The translations under genes were made by a program, and so were the position numbers. A DNA stretch of 64,000 nucleotides from Thermotoga sp. SG1 (lineage in GTDB: Bacteria; Thermotogota; Thermotogae; Thermotogales; Thermotogaceae). The notes below the pieces were generated by a model. That model made no database searches. It saw only the letters and a list, made by a program, of their open reading frames with translations, and was not told the origin of the DNA. The DNA is taken from NCBI RefSeq assembly GCF_002865985.1, contig NZ_LNDD01000003.1:248001-312000 (forward strand). Direction: 5' to 3'. Numbering within the stretch: the first letter of the stretch is position 1; the number at the start of each line of letters is the position of its first letter. Shown here one piece after another: positions 16,390 through 26,724 of this stretch.

Positions 16390-17811
16390 ATGGAGGTTCT
16401 CTACAGAAAGTACAGGCCAAAGACATTTTCGGAAGTGGTGAATCAGGATCATGTGAAGAAGGCGATAATCGGGGCGATACAGAAAAACAGTGTAGCCCAT
16501 GGATACATATTCGCTGGACCCAGGGGGACGGGAAAGACAACACTTGCGAGGATTCTAGCAAAGTCTCTGAACTGTGAGAACAGAGAAGGCGTTGAACCGT
16601 GCAACAGGTGCAGGTCATGCAGGGAGATCGATGAGGGAACGTTCATGGACGTCATAGAACTCGACGCGGCATCGAACAGGGGAATAGACGAGATCAGAAG
16701 AATAAGAGATGCCGTGGGTTACAGACCGATGGAGGGAAAGTACAAGGTTTACATAATAGACGAAGTGCATATGCTTACGAAAGAAGCCTTCAATGCTCTG
16801 CTGAAAACCCTGGAAGAACCTCCTTCCCACGTTGTGTTCGTTCTTGCAACCACCAATCTGGAAAAAGTTCCTCCAACGATAATCTCCAGATGTCAGGTCT
16901 TTGAGTTCAGAAATATACCTGACGAACTCATAGAAAAGAGACTCCAAGAAGTAGCTAAAGCCGAGGGAATAGACATCGACGATGAAGCACTGAGGTTCAT
17001 AGCCAAGCGGGCGGCTGGTGGAATGAGGGATGCTCTCACCATGCTGGAGCAGGTCTGGAAGTTTTCGGAGGGAAGGATCGATATTGAGACGGTTCACAGG
17101 GCTCTTGGGTTGATTCCAATTCAGATGGTAAGAGACTACGTAAACGCCATTTTATCGGGTGATGTGAAGAAGGTCTTCACCGTACTGGACGATGTTTACT
17201 ACAGCGGTAAGGACTACGAGGTGCTTATTCAGGAAGCCGTTGAAGACCTGATAGACGATCTGGAAAGAGAAAGAAGGGTTTACAATGCTTCAACGTCCGA
17301 GATCGTTCAGGTTTCGAGGCAGCTTCTCAATCTTCTTCGGGAGATAAAATTCGCTGAGGAAAAACGGCTTGTATGTAGAGTGGGATCCGCTTACATATCC
17401 ACGAGGATTTCTGGTGAAAAGGTACCGGAAAAAACGAAAGCAAGCAACGCTGATAACGTTCAAAGTAGTTCTCAGGAAAGCGCGACGAGAGAAGAAAAGG
17501 GAAAAGATATCGGGTTCGAAGAACGTTTCAAAGAGTTGATGGAAGAGTTGAAAGAAAAGGGGGACCTTTCCATATTCGTCGCGCTCAGCCTTTCCGAGGT
17601 GAGTTTCAAAGATGGAAAGGTCGTTGTGACGTTCGATTCTTCCAAAGCGATGCACTATGAACTCATGAAGAAAAAGCTTCCTGAGCTTGAAGATCTCTTC
17701 TCAAAGAAGCTGGGAAAGAGGGTCGAAGTAGAACTTCGACTGATGGGAAAAGAAGAGACGGTGGAAAAGGTCTCTCAAAAGATCTTGAAACTCTTCGAAC
17801 AGGAGGGATAG
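16390..17811 (+). CDS. dnaX: DNA polymerase III subunit gamma/tau
   Basis: DnaX (473 residues) is the clamp-loader ATPase. Walker A is GPRGTGKT (43-50). The zinc site has C62 and C71-x2-C74-x2-C77, Walker B is DEVH (124-127), and the arginine finger lies in [12 protein letters not shown]. After the AAA+ core and collar domain (to about 340), a variable linker leads to a C-terminal domain (about 375-470). The protein is short for a tau, and I saw no convincing slippage signal for a separate gamma form. It shares a probable operon with ybaB, a pairing common in bacteria. Confidence 0.95.
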   Translation: MEVLYRKYRPKTFSEVVNQDHVKKAIIGAIQKNSVAHGYIFAGPRGTGKTTLARILAKSLNCENREGVEPCNRCRSCREIDEGTFMDVIELDAASNRGIDEIRRIRDAVGYRPMEGKYKVYIIDEVHMLTKEAFNALLKTLEEPPSHVVFVLATTNLEKVPPTIISRCQVFEFRNIPDELIEKRLQEVAKAEGIDIDDEALRFIAKRAAGGMRDALTMLEQVWKFSEGRIDIETVHRALGLIPIQMVRDYVNAILSGDVKKVFTVLDDVYYSGKDYEVLIQEAVEDLIDDLERERRVYNASTSEIVQVSRQLLNLLREIKFAEEKRLVCRVGSAYISTRISGEKVPEKTKASNADNVQSSSQESATREEKGKDIGFEERFKELMEELKEKGDLSIFVALSLSEVSFKDGKVVVTFDSSKAMHYELMKKKLPELEDLFSKKLGKRVEVELRLMGKEETVEKVSQKILKLFEQEG

Positions 17812-17812
17812 T

Positions 17813-19187
<1,375 letters not shown>

Positions 19188-19190
19188 TTC

Positions 19191-19213
19191 AGGGCGGGTG
19201 TTCCCGCCCTTTC
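19191..19213 (+). terminator. Hairpin between gap and pgk (weak terminator or mRNA-processing element)
   Basis: AGGGCGGG pairs with CCCGCCCT across a 4-base loop, followed by only TTCC rather than a full T-tract. It sits 4 bases after the gap stop and 26 bases before the pgk start. It may be a partial terminator or a 3'-stabilising element that lowers pgk expression relative to gap. No promoter for pgk is visible after it. Confidence 0.6.
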
Positions 19214-19238
19214 CACACTCGAACAAGGGGGTGTAATC

Positions 19239-20450
19239 ATGGAAAAGATGACCGTAAGGGACGTCGATTTGAAAGGAAAAAGGGTTATCATGAGAGTTGA
19301 TTTCAATGTTCCTGTAAAAGATGGTGTTGTTCAGGATGATACGAGAATAAGGGCAGCTCTCCCAACGATAAAATACGTACTCGATCAGGGTGCAAAGGTG
19401 ATTCTTCTTTCCCACCTTGGAAGGCCAAAGGGTCAACTTTTGCCTGAATTCAGCCTTGAGCCTGTTGCAAAAAGACTTTCTGAGCTTCTCGGCAAAGAAG
19501 TGAAGTTCGTTCCGGCGGTCGTCGGCGATGAAGTGAAGAAGGCAGTAGAGGAGCTGAAGGAAGGCGAAGTCCTTCTCCTCGAAAACACCAGATTCCATCC
19601 CGGAGAGACCAAGAACGATCCTGAACTTGCAAAGTTCTGGGCAAGTCTTGCGGATATTCACGTGAACGATGCTTTTGGAACGGCCCACAGGGCTCATGCT
19701 TCTAACGTTGGAATAGCTCAGTTCATACCCAGTGTTGCGGGCTTCCTCATGGAAAAAGAGATAAAGTTTCTCTCCAAAGTGACGTACAACCCTGAAAAGC
19801 CCTACGTAGTAGTCCTCGGTGGAGCAAAGGTTTCCGACAAGATCGGAGTCATCACGAACCTCATGGAAAAGGCTGACAGGATCCTCATTGGTGGTGCCAT
19901 GATGTTCACGTTCCTGAAGGCCCTTGGAAAACAGATAGGATCCTCAAAGTACGAGGAAGACAAACTTGATCTTGCAAAAGAGCTTCTCGACAAAGCAAAA
20001 GAAAAAGGAGTCGAAATCGTTCTTCCCGTTGATGCCGTCATCGCGCAGAAGATCGAGCCGGGTGTAGAAAAGAAAGTTGTCAGGATAGACGATGGTATTC
20101 CTGAAGGATGGATGGGACTCGATATAGGACCTGAGACGGTGGAACTTTTCAAACAGAAACTCTCCGATGCAAAGACCGTGGTCTGGAATGGTCCTATGGG
20201 AGTCTTTGAAATCGACGACTTCGCCGAGGGAACAAAGCAGATAGCACTCGCCATTGCTTCTCTCACTGAAAAGGGAGCCACCACGGTCGTCGGAGGAGGA
20301 GACAGCGCTGCTGCCGTGAACAAGTTCGGACTCGAAGACAAATTCTCACACGTTTCAACGGGTGGAGGAGCATCGCTTGAGTTCCTCGAAGGAAAAGAAC
20401 TTCCTGGCATAGTCAGCATCGCCGATAAAAAAAAACAGGACGTAGATTGA
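19239..20450 (+). CDS. pgk: Phosphoglycerate kinase; N-terminal part of a PGK-TIM fusion by -1 frameshift
   Basis: PGK (403 residues when decoded without a shift) makes ATP from 1,3-bisphosphoglycerate. The N-terminal RVDFNVP signature, the HLGRPKG substrate loop, and the C-terminal GGGDSAAAV nucleotide loop are present. The last residues are DKKKQDVD. The three lysine codons form a run of nine A (20427-20435) just before the end, in the correct phase for -1 slippage into the tpi frame. Slippage would give a 654-residue PGK-TIM, the size known in T. maritima (Schurig et al. 1995, from memory). Both the short and fused forms are expected. Confidence 0.97.
   Translation: MEKMTVRDVDLKGKRVIMRVDFNVPVKDGVVQDDTRIRAALPTIKYVLDQGAKVILLSHLGRPKGQLLPEFSLEPVAKRLSELLGKEVKFVPAVVGDEVKKAVEELKEGEVLLLENTRFHPGETKNDPELAKFWASLADIHVNDAFGTAHRAHASNVGIAQFIPSVAGFLMEKEIKFLSKVTYNPEKPYVVVLGGAKVSDKIGVITNLMEKADRILIGGAMMFTFLKALGKQIGSSKYEEDKLDLAKELLDKAKEKGVEIVLPVDAVIAQKIEPGVEKKVVRIDDGIPEGWMGLDIGPETVELFKQKLSDAKTVVWNGPMGVFEIDDFAEGTKQIALAIASLTEKGATTVVGGGDSAAAVNKFGLEDKFSHVSTGGGASLEFLEGKELPGIVSIADKKKQDVD
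20427..20449 (+). other. Programmed -1 ribosomal frameshift site joining pgk to tpi
   Basis: The zero frame reads GAT AAA AAA AAA CAG and ends at TGA 20448-20450. The heptamer A AAA AAA (20429-20435) is a classic -1 slip site. After slipping, the reading continues ACA GGA CGT AGA TTG into the tpi frame with no stop. The tpi frame has its own stop (TAA 20426-20428) immediately upstream, so the fusion can arise only by slipping here. No upstream Shine-Dalgarno stimulator was obvious. Confidence 0.88.
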
Positions 20451-21202
20451 TCCTTGCTGGAAACTGGAAGATGCACAAGACCATATCTGAAGCGAAGAAA
20501 TTCGTGTCGTTACTTTTGAACAAACTGTACGATGTGGAAGAGTTCGAAATAGTGGTCTGTCCACCTTTCACAGCATTATCTGAGGTTGGAGAAATCCTCT
20601 CAGGAAGGAATATCAAACTCGGTGCTCAAAACGTTTTCTACGAAGACCAGGGAGCGTTCACAGGAGAAGTGTCACCGGTGATGTTGAAAGAGATCGGCGT
20701 TGAATACGTGATCGTGGGACACTCCGAAAGAAGGCGTATTTTCAAAGAAGATGATGAATTGATAAACAGAAAGATCAAGGCTGTTTTGGGGAAGGGAATG
20801 ACGCCGATATTCTGTGTGGGTGAAACTCTGGAAGAGAGAGAAAAGGGACTCACATTCTGTGTTGTGGAAAAACAGGTGAGAGAAGGTCTTCATGGTCTCA
20901 GCAAAGAGGAAGCACAGAAAGTAGTCATAGCCTATGAACCCGTGTGGGCAATCGGAACAGGAAAGGTAGCGACACCACAGCAAGCCCAGGAGGTACACGC
21001 GTTCATAAGGAAACTTCTTGCTGAGATGTACGACGATGAAACGGCCAGGGCGATCAGAATACTCTACGGTGGCAGCATAAAACCAGATAACTTCCTCGGA
21101 CTCATTATCCAAAGAGACATCGATGGTGGACTGGTAGGAGGAGCCAGTTTGAAGGAATCCTTTGTAGAACTTGCGAGAATAATGAAAGGAGTGATTTCCT
21201 GA
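20447..21202 (+). CDS. tpiA: Triosephosphate isomerase; C-terminal part of the PGK-TIM fusion
   Basis: TIM interconverts glyceraldehyde 3-phosphate and dihydroxyacetone phosphate. The catalytic lysine is in [10 protein letters not shown], the histidine in VIVGHSERR, and the glutamate in [14 protein letters not shown]; the phosphate loop YGGSIKPDN and GLVGGASL are intact. A TTG at 20447 could start free TIM because AGGA is 7 bases upstream, but the region is better explained as the fused C-terminus entered by the frameshift (255 residues after K399). It is followed directly by a terminator. I give the frame from the TTG; the real N-terminus is probably inside pgk. Confidence 0.93.
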   Translation: MILAGNWKMHKTISEAKKFVSLLLNKLYDVEEFEIVVCPPFTALSEVGEILSGRNIKLGAQNVFYEDQGAFTGEVSPVMLKEIGVEYVIVGHSERRRIFKEDDELINRKIKAVLGKGMTPIFCVGETLEEREKGLTFCVVEKQVREGLHGLSKEEAQKVVIAYEPVWAIGTGKVATPQQAQEVHAFIRKLLAEMYDDETARAIRILYGGSIKPDNFLGLIIQRDIDGGLVGGASLKESFVELARIMKGVIS

Positions 21203-21230
21203 GACCCCGCTCTGCGGGGTCTTGGCTTTT
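21203..21230 (+). terminator. Intrinsic terminator after tpi
   Basis: GACCCCGC and GCGGGGTC form an 8-base-pair stem with a TCT loop, followed by TTGGCTTTT. It begins immediately after the tpi stop codon. It should end the glycolytic transcript, although read-through to yqeY is possible because no strong promoter is visible in the short gap. Confidence 0.8.
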
Positions 21231-21248
21231 GGAGAGGAGGTATTCGTC

Positions 21249-21698
21249 ATGTCCTTGAAAGAGAAGTTGATGGCGGATCTGAAGGAAGCGATGAAAAGTA
21301 AAGACATGACAAAGGTGAACACACTTCGCATGATACTCACAACGCTGAAAAACCTCGAAGTGGAGAAGATGAAAGAAGCCAGCGACGAAGAAGTGATGGA
21401 AGCTCTTATGAAGGAGGCAAAGAAAAGAAGAGAGGCGATCGAAGAGTACGAAAAGCATGGCAGAGTAGATCTTGCTGAAAAGGAGAAAAAAGAACTGGAA
21501 ATCATAGAATCTTACCTTCCAAAGCAGCTCTCGGAAGAAGAGGTAAGGGAGATCGTTATGGATGCAATAAAGGAAGTAGGAGCCACTTCTCCCAAGGACC
21601 TCGGAAAGGTCATGAAACTTGTCATGCCGAAGGTGAAGGGAAGAGCAGACGGAAAACTTGTGAACAAGATGGTGAGGGAAATTTTGGAGTCTCTATGA
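21249..21698 (+). CDS. YqeY-like (GatB/YqeY domain) protein
   Basis: This 149-residue protein is a YqeY-family member, related to the tRNA-binding tail of the amidotransferase GatB. The helical N-terminus SLKEKLMADLKEAMKSKD and the EIIESYLPKQLSEEEVREIV hinge are diagnostic, as is the final GRADGKLVNKMVREIL. The exact role is unknown. The ATG at 21249 follows GGAGGTATTCGTC. Its stop overlaps the next start in ATGA, so translation is likely coupled. The upstream terminator separates it from tpi. Confidence 0.9.
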   Translation: MSLKEKLMADLKEAMKSKDMTKVNTLRMILTTLKNLEVEKMKEASDEEVMEALMKEAKKRREAIEEYEKHGRVDLAEKEKKELEIIESYLPKQLSEEEVREIVMDAIKEVGATSPKDLGKVMKLVMPKVKGRADGKLVNKMVREILESL

Positions 21699-22345
21699 GG
21701 TTCGATCCTGATATCATCAGGTGTGTGGAAATAGTCGATGCGGGTCCTCACCACCGTCCTACCCACGCTTCTTCTCTCCTCGTCTGGTACGCAAAACCTG
21801 GTAAAGGTGTGAAAAGGGTTCTGGAACTTGGGAGTGGTGTAGGAACGGTGGGGTTTGCTCTCGCAAAGCTCTACGATGTGGAAGTGGTGGGGGTGGAAAA
21901 AGAGAAAAAGCTGTATGAAAAAGCTGTTCAGGGGATTTCTCTGAACGGTCTGGAGGGAAGAGTTTCCTTCGTGAACGTCTCTGTGGAAAACTGCTCATTT
22001 CCTCCTGAGTCCTTTGACATGGTTGTATCCAACCCACCACACCACACGAAAGTCAAAAGCCCTTATCCTCTGAGATCTTCGACAAGGAACCTGGAAAAAT
22101 CAGACATCGAATCTTTTGTGAGGGCAACGTTTCGTTTCCTCAAAAACGGTGGAACGGCGGTTTATGTTCTCTCTCCCGAAAATCTCATGGACTGGTTGGA
22201 AAAGTTCATCCTCTATCGTCTCGAGCCGAAGAGGATGTGCTTTGTTCATGGTAAAATTGATAGGACAGCTACCCTTGTTCTGTTGAGGTTGAAAAAGAAC
22301 GGTAAAAGAGGACTGGTGGTGGATCCTCCGGTGATTCTCTCATGA
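21695..22345 (+). CDS. TrmN6-like class I methyltransferase
   Basis: This 216-residue SAM-dependent methylase has the motif I VLELGSGVGTVG, an acidic motif II (VVGVEKE), and the catalytic NPPH (VSNPPHH) of N6-adenine methylases. It closely resembles TrmN6/YfiC, which methylates A37 of tRNA-Val. The substrate is inferred from family only. It overlaps both neighbours by 4 bases, so it lies in a tightly coupled unit with yqeY and acpS. There is no extra RNA-binding domain. Confidence 0.82.
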   Translation: MRFDPDIIRCVEIVDAGPHHRPTHASSLLVWYAKPGKGVKRVLELGSGVGTVGFALAKLYDVEVVGVEKEKKLYEKAVQGISLNGLEGRVSFVNVSVENCSFPPESFDMVVSNPPHHTKVKSPYPLRSSTRNLEKSDIESFVRATFRFLKNGGTAVYVLSPENLMDWLEKFILYRLEPKRMCFVHGKIDRTATLVLLRLKKNGKRGLVVDPPVILS

Positions 22346-22872
22346 TCGTTGGTGTCGGAGTCGATTTTCTTGAGATCGAAAGGGTTTCTGAAAGACTTGC
22401 TGAAAGAGTTTTGGGAGAAGATGAAAAGAACATTTTTCGATCCAGGAGAAACAAAAAAGAATTCGTGGCAGGGAGATTCGCTCTCAAAGAAGCGTTCTTC
22501 AAGGCTTTGGGAACGGGATTGAACGGTTACCGTTTCACGGATGTGGAATTTCTAGAATCAGGAGGAAAGCCTGTTGTAAAGATACATCGGGATTTTGGTG
22601 AATTCAACTTTGTTCACGTTTCACTCTCTCATGACAGGTTCGTGGTGGCGGTCGTTGTACTCGAAAAAAGAAAAGGTGGTATCATTGTAGAAGGCGATGA
22701 AAAGGTACTCAGAGAGAATTTCTGTGTTCTTGGAAAATCCGCTGAGGGATGGGAAATAGACACTTTGATTCCACCTTTTTCTTTGAAAAAGAGGCTTTCT
22801 GAGCTTCACTGCCAGCTGGTGAGATATGGGAATATCTTGCTTTCGGAGTGTGAGATCGATGGACGTGGATGA
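22342..22872 (+). CDS. acpS: Holo-[acyl-carrier-protein] synthase with C-terminal extension
   Basis: AcpS transfers 4'-phosphopantetheine to acyl carrier protein. The N-terminal [12 protein letters not shown] (with the magnesium aspartate D8), [14 protein letters not shown] (E50) and [16 protein letters not shown] motifs cover the whole usual 110-residue enzyme. A further ~66 residues follow with no stop: a tail containing [18 protein letters not shown] that I cannot place in any family. Bacterial AcpS normally ends near residue 110-125. The gene overlaps its neighbours on both sides. A read-through or fused small domain is possible. Confidence 0.87.
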   Translation: MIVGVGVDFLEIERVSERLAERVLGEDEKNIFRSRRNKKEFVAGRFALKEAFFKALGTGLNGYRFTDVEFLESGGKPVVKIHRDFGEFNFVHVSLSHDRFVVAVVVLEKRKGGIIVEGDEKVLRENFCVLGKSAEGWEIDTLIPPFSLKKRLSELHCQLVRYGNILLSECEIDGRG

Positions 22873-23131
22873 AATAGAGAAGAAGATAGACGAAGCCATA
22901 GAAAAAGAGGATTACGATCATCTTCAGTCGCTTTTGAAAGAAAGAGAAAGGCTTCTGAAGAATCTTCCTGTGGAAAAGCTATCTGAGATTCTTGAGAAGG
23001 ACAGAGAAAGACTTAGGATCATCAATGAAAGGAAAGACAGTTTGTTTCGGGAACTTTCCAGTCTCAGAAACATCAAAGGTTCCTTGCAGAAAAACATCTG
23101 GACTAGAGGAGACACCATTGGAAAAGGTTAA
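22859..23131 (+). CDS. Small coiled-coil protein, possibly FliT-like
   Basis: This 90-residue protein is almost entirely helical and highly charged. The pattern [18 protein letters not shown] followed by a second helix [24 protein letters not shown] resembles FliT-type flagellar chaperones (four-helix bundles that carry one export substrate), but the similarity is by pattern only. The ATG at 22859 overlaps the acpS end by 14 bases. The location next to tig does not itself point to flagella. Other possibilities are a generic coiled-coil adaptor. Confidence 0.55.
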   Translation: MDVDEIEKKIDEAIEKEDYDHLQSLLKERERLLKNLPVEKLSEILEKDRERLRIINERKDSLFRELSSLRNIKGSLQKNIWTRGDTIGKG

Positions 23132-23158
23132 AAAACATGACAGGAGGGATGCTTAAAG

Positions 23159-24436
23159 ATGGAAGTGAAGGAACTCGAAAGAGACAAGAACCGGGTCGTG
23201 CTGGAGTACGTATTCAACAGGGAGGAAGTGCTTGAGGCGGAGGACAAAGCGACCAGGTACCTGAATCAAAGAGTGGAGATACCTGGTTTCAGGAAGGGAA
23301 GGGTACCAAAGAACATCTTGAAGATGAGACTCGGTGAGGACTTTCAAGAGTACACTCTTGATTTTCTCATGGATCTCATACCGGATACCCTGAAGGACAG
23401 ACATCTCATCGTGGCTCCTGTGGTCACGGAAAGAGAGATAAAAGAAGACATGGCAAGGTTCGTGGTTGAGGTTCACGAAGAGCCCGAGGTGAAGATAGGA
23501 GACGTCTCGAAGATAGAAGTTGAAAAGGTTAACGAAGAGAAGGTATTGGAAAAGTACGTTGAAAGAAGGCTCGAAGACTTAAGGGAAAAACATGCACTTT
23601 TAGAACCCAAGGAAGGTCCTGCCGAAATAGGAGATCTTGTCAGGATAAGCATGGAAGTGTACAACGAAGAAGGGAAGAAACTCACCACCAGAGAGTACGA
23701 GTACGTTATAAAAGAAGGGGAAGACAGGCCGTTTGTGAAGGACCTTGTAGGAAAAAAGAAAGATGATGTGGTTGAAATAGAAAGAGAGTACGAGGGGAAA
23801 AAGTACACCTATAGATTGACGGTGCAGGAAGTGTACAAGCGGACCCTCCCAGAGATTGGGGATGAACTCGCCAGGACGGTGAACAACGAGTTTGAGACGT
23901 TAGAACAACTGAAGGAAGAACTGAAGAAAGAAGGAAAAGACATATACGACGTGGAAATGAAAGAAAGCATGCGAGAGCAACTTCTGGAGAAGCTCCCGGA
24001 AGTGGTGGAGATAGAGATCTCTGAGAAAACGCTCGATCTACTCGTTCAAGAGACGATAAACAGATTGAAGAGAGAAGGAAGGTACGATCAGATTTTGAGT
24101 TCCTACGAAAACGAGGAAAAACTGAAAGAAGAGCTGAAGAAGAGAATTCTGGACGATATCAAAAGAGACAGAGCGATAGAGGTGATAGCAAAAGAGAGGA
24201 ACATAGATGTGAGCGATGAAGAGCTTGAGAAGGAAGCAGAAGAACTCGCACCATTCTGGGGAATCTCTCCCGAACGTGCAAAATCACTTGTGAAGTCAAG
24301 AAGAGATCTCAGAGAGGATCTGAGATGGGCAATACTGAAGAGAAAGGTGCTCGATCTTTTGCTCGAAGAGGTGACGGTGAAGGTAGTTGAACCCAGAGGA
24401 GAGGGTGATAGTGATGAGGAAAAAGGAGATAATTGA
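23159..24436 (+). CDS. tig: Trigger factor, ribosome-associated chaperone
   Basis: Trigger factor (425 residues) binds nascent chains at the ribosome exit. The ribosome-binding loop signature [12 protein letters not shown] is present at about residues 43-54. A peptidyl-prolyl isomerase (FKBP) domain lies at about 145-230, although somewhat diverged, and the C-terminal arm domain (about 250-410) is complete. The ATG follows AGGAGGGATGCTTAAAG. The gene overlaps clpP by 23 bases, so the chaperone and protease subunits are co-produced. Confidence 0.96.
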   Translation: MEVKELERDKNRVVLEYVFNREEVLEAEDKATRYLNQRVEIPGFRKGRVPKNILKMRLGEDFQEYTLDFLMDLIPDTLKDRHLIVAPVVTEREIKEDMARFVVEVHEEPEVKIGDVSKIEVEKVNEEKVLEKYVERRLEDLREKHALLEPKEGPAEIGDLVRISMEVYNEEGKKLTTREYEYVIKEGEDRPFVKDLVGKKKDDVVEIEREYEGKKYTYRLTVQEVYKRTLPEIGDELARTVNNEFETLEQLKEELKKEGKDIYDVEMKESMREQLLEKLPEVVEIEISEKTLDLLVQETINRLKREGRYDQILSSYENEEKLKEELKKRILDDIKRDRAIEVIAKERNIDVSDEELEKEAEELAPFWGISPERAKSLVKSRRDLREDLRWAILKRKVLDLLLEEVTVKVVEPRGEGDSDEEKGDN

Positions 24437-25016
24437 TCAGTACGTTCCCATAGTTGTTGAAAGCACAGGAAGGTACGAAAGGGCGTACGACATCTTTTCC
24501 AGGCTTTTGAAAGACAGGATCGTTTTTCTTGGATCTCCTATAGATGATCATGTGGCAAATCTTGTTATAGCGCAGCTTCTGTTCCTGGAGGCAGAAGATC
24601 CTGACAAGGATGTCTACCTTTACATAAACTCACCCGGAGGGTCCGTAACGGCAGGGCTTGCCATCTACGACACGATGCAGTACATAAAGTGTGACGTTTC
24701 CACCATCTGCGTGGGACAGGCCGCATCCATGGCAGCCGTTCTTCTTGCAGCTGGAACAAAAGGAAAAAGGTATGCTCTTCCAAACGCCAGGATCATGATT
24801 CACCAACCACTCGGAGGAGCAGAAGGTCCCGCAAAAGACGTTGAAATCATCACAAGAGAGCTCCTGAGGATAAAGGATCTTCTCAACAGGATTCTCAGCA
24901 AGCACACGGGCCAGCCGATAGAAAAGATAGAAAAAGACACAGACAGAGATTTCTTCATGAGTGCTGAAGAGGCAAAAGAGTACGGTATAGTGGACAAGGT
25001 GGTGAGTTCAAGATGA
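24414..25016 (+). CDS. clpP: ATP-dependent Clp protease proteolytic subunit
   Basis: ClpP (200 residues) is the serine protease core of the Clp machines. The catalytic triad is visible: S105 in [11 protein letters not shown]130 in MIHQPLGG and D179 in the [10 protein letters not shown] segment. The ATG at 24414 follows GGGTGATAGTG inside the end of tig; an upstream TTG at 24387 would add nine residues. No ATPase partner (clpX) follows in this window; the gene ends in a terminator. The tig-clpP linkage is widespread. Confidence 0.97.
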   Translation: MRKKEIIDQYVPIVVESTGRYERAYDIFSRLLKDRIVFLGSPIDDHVANLVIAQLLFLEAEDPDKDVYLYINSPGGSVTAGLAIYDTMQYIKCDVSTICVGQAASMAAVLLAAGTKGKRYALPNARIMIHQPLGGAEGPAKDVEIITRELLRIKDLLNRILSKHTGQPIEKIEKDTDRDFFMSAEEAKEYGIVDKVVSSR

Positions 25017-25017
25017 A

Positions 25018-25047
25018 GGGCACCTTTGAGGTGCCCTATTTTTCTTT
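25018..25047. terminator. Bidirectional terminator between clpP and the SYLF gene
   Basis: GGGCACCT pairs with AGGTGCCC over a 3-base loop (8 base pairs), followed on the plus strand by TATTTTTCTTT. The plus-strand side is a good intrinsic terminator for clpP. The convergent gene's stop (25036-25038) overlaps the stem's end, so the same hairpin may act for the minus transcript, whose tail is less T-rich. Confidence 0.82.
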
Positions 25048-25689
25048 GAGTTTTTCGTTCAAAAAGGCTGTTATCTTTTCTGCCCTTCCCTTCACTTCTT
25101 TTGAAAGAATCTCATGCAGGTCCACCCTGTACACGTTGTAATATTCCCGTGTGAGGTCCAGATCGACGTCTATCTTTGCTCCTTCCAGAGAAAAGCCTGC
25201 GTAGAACCCACGTGCGATCGAATAGGAGTAGATGGATGCTTCAAGGTTGTAGTCTGCGCTGAGTCTTCTTCCAAGGGGTCCTGCCGCAACACTGAGAGAT
25301 CCGCCGAGTGTGATGTTTCCTTCAGCAAAGGTCTCCACGTTCTCCATGATAACCGCAACGAGTGAGACAGATTGAAATCCTATCTGTGGTCCTACACTCA
25401 AACCGTAGATTTTAACGAAAAGAGGGCCGTACCAGGTGCCTGTCAAAGGATCTCTTTTCAGCAAAATTCCTTGACCGTACTGGCCACCCACCACCCATCC
25501 GAGTTTCAGATACTTTGGAACGATGAGAATGCCTCTTGCTCTCTCGAGAAGGGAAAGGAAGGCACCACTGTCTGGCTGATCGAGGAACTCTTTGAGTGAA
25601 AGATACGCATCATCGATTATGTCGAACGCACTGGAGAAAGAAAGCAAAGACGAAGTCATTATCATTGAAATAACAATTAACCGCTTCAT
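25036..25689 (-). CDS. Secreted SYLF (YSC84/DUF500) domain protein
   Basis: This 217-residue protein has a signal peptide (about 1-21, ending SFSSA) and a single SYLF domain, a lipid-binding beta fold known from eukaryotic endosomal proteins and bacterial exported proteins. The conserved stretch ARGILIVPKYLKLGWVVGGQYGQGIL and the SVGPQIGFQSVSLVAVI strand are diagnostic. It should lie in the periplasm or at the outer membrane. It ends the minus-strand cinA-che-fli unit, 13 bases after fliQ, although its function does not obviously belong to flagella. The ribosome binding site GGAGGTGTCGAT predicts good expression. Confidence 0.85.
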   Translation of the reverse strand: MKRLIVISMIMTSSLLSFSSAFDIIDDAYLSLKEFLDQPDSGAFLSLLERARGILIVPKYLKLGWVVGGQYGQGILLKRDPLTGTWYGPLFVKIYGLSVGPQIGFQSVSLVAVIMENVETFAEGNITLGGSLSVAAGPLGRRLSADYNLEASIYSYSIARGFYAGFSLEGAKIDVDLDLTREYYNVYRVDLHEILSKEVKGRAEKITAFLNEKLKEK

Positions 25690-25702
25690 ATCGACACCTC
25701 CT

Positions 25703-25969
25703 TCAGATCATTTGAAAGTACCTTTGCAGAAGTTCTGTGAAGAAATCCAGGATCTTCTGAGCCATCCAGCCACTCAAAAACAGTAAAGTGAGGAACATGA
25801 CGATAACCCTGGGTGCGAACATCAGTGTTTGTTCGTGTATCTGGGTGACTGCCTGAAAGATACTTATGATCAGTCCCACAATCAAACTTACAACGAGTGG
25901 AGGGACTATGATCTCCAGTATGAGTCCTATTCCACTCTTCATGATATCCAGAAACACTTCGATGGTCAA
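25703..25969 (-). CDS. fliQ: Flagellar export apparatus protein FliQ
   Basis: FliQ (88 residues) is a component of the export gate. Two membrane helices (about 13-38 and 48-74) flank the conserved FQAVTQIHEQTL turn. I chose TTG at 25969 because GGTGATATTC precedes it with the same spacing seen at other starts here; GTG at 25978 would give the usual 4-base overlap with fliP. The order fliO-fliP-fliQ is standard. fliR and flhB are not in this window. Confidence 0.92.
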   Translation of the reverse strand: MTIEVFLDIMKSGIGLILEIIVPPLVVSLIVGLIISIFQAVTQIHEQTLMFAPRVIVMFLTLLFLSGWMAQKILDFFTELLQRYFQMI

Positions 25970-25974
25970 GAATA

Positions 25975-26724
25975 TCACCCCACAAAGCTTTTTATCAATC
26001 CTTCAACGAGGAGATCCCATCCGTTTGCCATCACGAAGATCAGTATCTTGAACGGAAGAGAAACGAACACAGGAGGTATCATGATCATACCCATGGAAAG
26101 TAGAATGCTCGCCACGATCATGTCGATGACTATGAACGGAACGTACAGTACAACTCCCATCTTGAAGGCGATTTCGAGTTCACCGAGGACGAAGGCAGGT
26201 ATCAACACAGAATTCGGTGCATCTTCTATCTTAGTGATCTCAAGGTTTGAATTCCTGGCGAGCATGAAGACATTGTCTTCATTATGATGGTTCTTCAGCT
26301 CCTTTATCATGAATTCTCTGATTCTGGTGTTGATCCTTTGGAACATCTCCTGGTATCCTATTTTCTCTTCCAGATACGGTGTTATGGCATTGTTGTAGAT
26401 ATCATTCCAGACGGGTTGCATGATGAGAAACGTAAGAAAGAGCGCAAGACCTATCATAACCTGGTTGGGAGGGGTTTGTCTTGTTCCAAGGGCGTTCCTG
26501 AAGAGTGAAAAAACGACTATAATCCGAGTGAACGAAGTGAAGAGAACAAGAATGGAAGGCGCCAGTGTCAGTACCGTCAGAACGAGGAGAATTTCAAGGG
26601 TGATCACAAGGTCTTCTGGTTTTTCAGCTGGTCTGACTCCTATAGAAATGGAAGGGAAGGGCACTTCCTGAGAAAAAGAGACAAGTGAAAGAAGTATCAG
26701 AAAAAAAATGAGTCTTCTCCTCAT
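25975..26724 (-). CDS. fliP: Flagellar export apparatus protein FliP
   Basis: FliP (249 residues) forms the core export channel with FliQ and FliR. A cleavable signal peptide (about 1-19) is followed by membrane helices, the conserved FTRIIVVFSLFRNALGTRQTPPNQVM block, the large hydrophilic loop with an HHNEDNVFML segment, and the LGELEIAFKMGVVLYVPFIVIDMIVAS signature. The C-terminus is intact. The start overlaps the fliO stop in ATGA. Together with FliO and FliQ it would sit at the base of the flagellum in the inner membrane. Confidence 0.96.
   Translation of the reverse strand: MRRRLIFFLILLSLVSFSQEVPFPSISIGVRPAEKPEDLVITLEILLVLTVLTLAPSILVLFTSFTRIIVVFSLFRNALGTRQTPPNQVMIGLALFLTFLIMQPVWNDIYNNAITPYLEEKIGYQEMFQRINTRIREFMIKELKNHHNEDNVFMLARNSNLEITKIEDAPNSVLIPAFVLGELEIAFKMGVVLYVPFIVIDMIVASILLSMGMIMIPPVFVSLPFKILIFVMANGWDLLVEGLIKSFVG

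Noticed and set aside
16390-17811. Possible dnaX programmed frameshift
   Set aside because: I looked for an A AAA AAG-type slip site followed by a stop or a stem and found only short mixed A/G runs. No evidence supports a separate gamma product.
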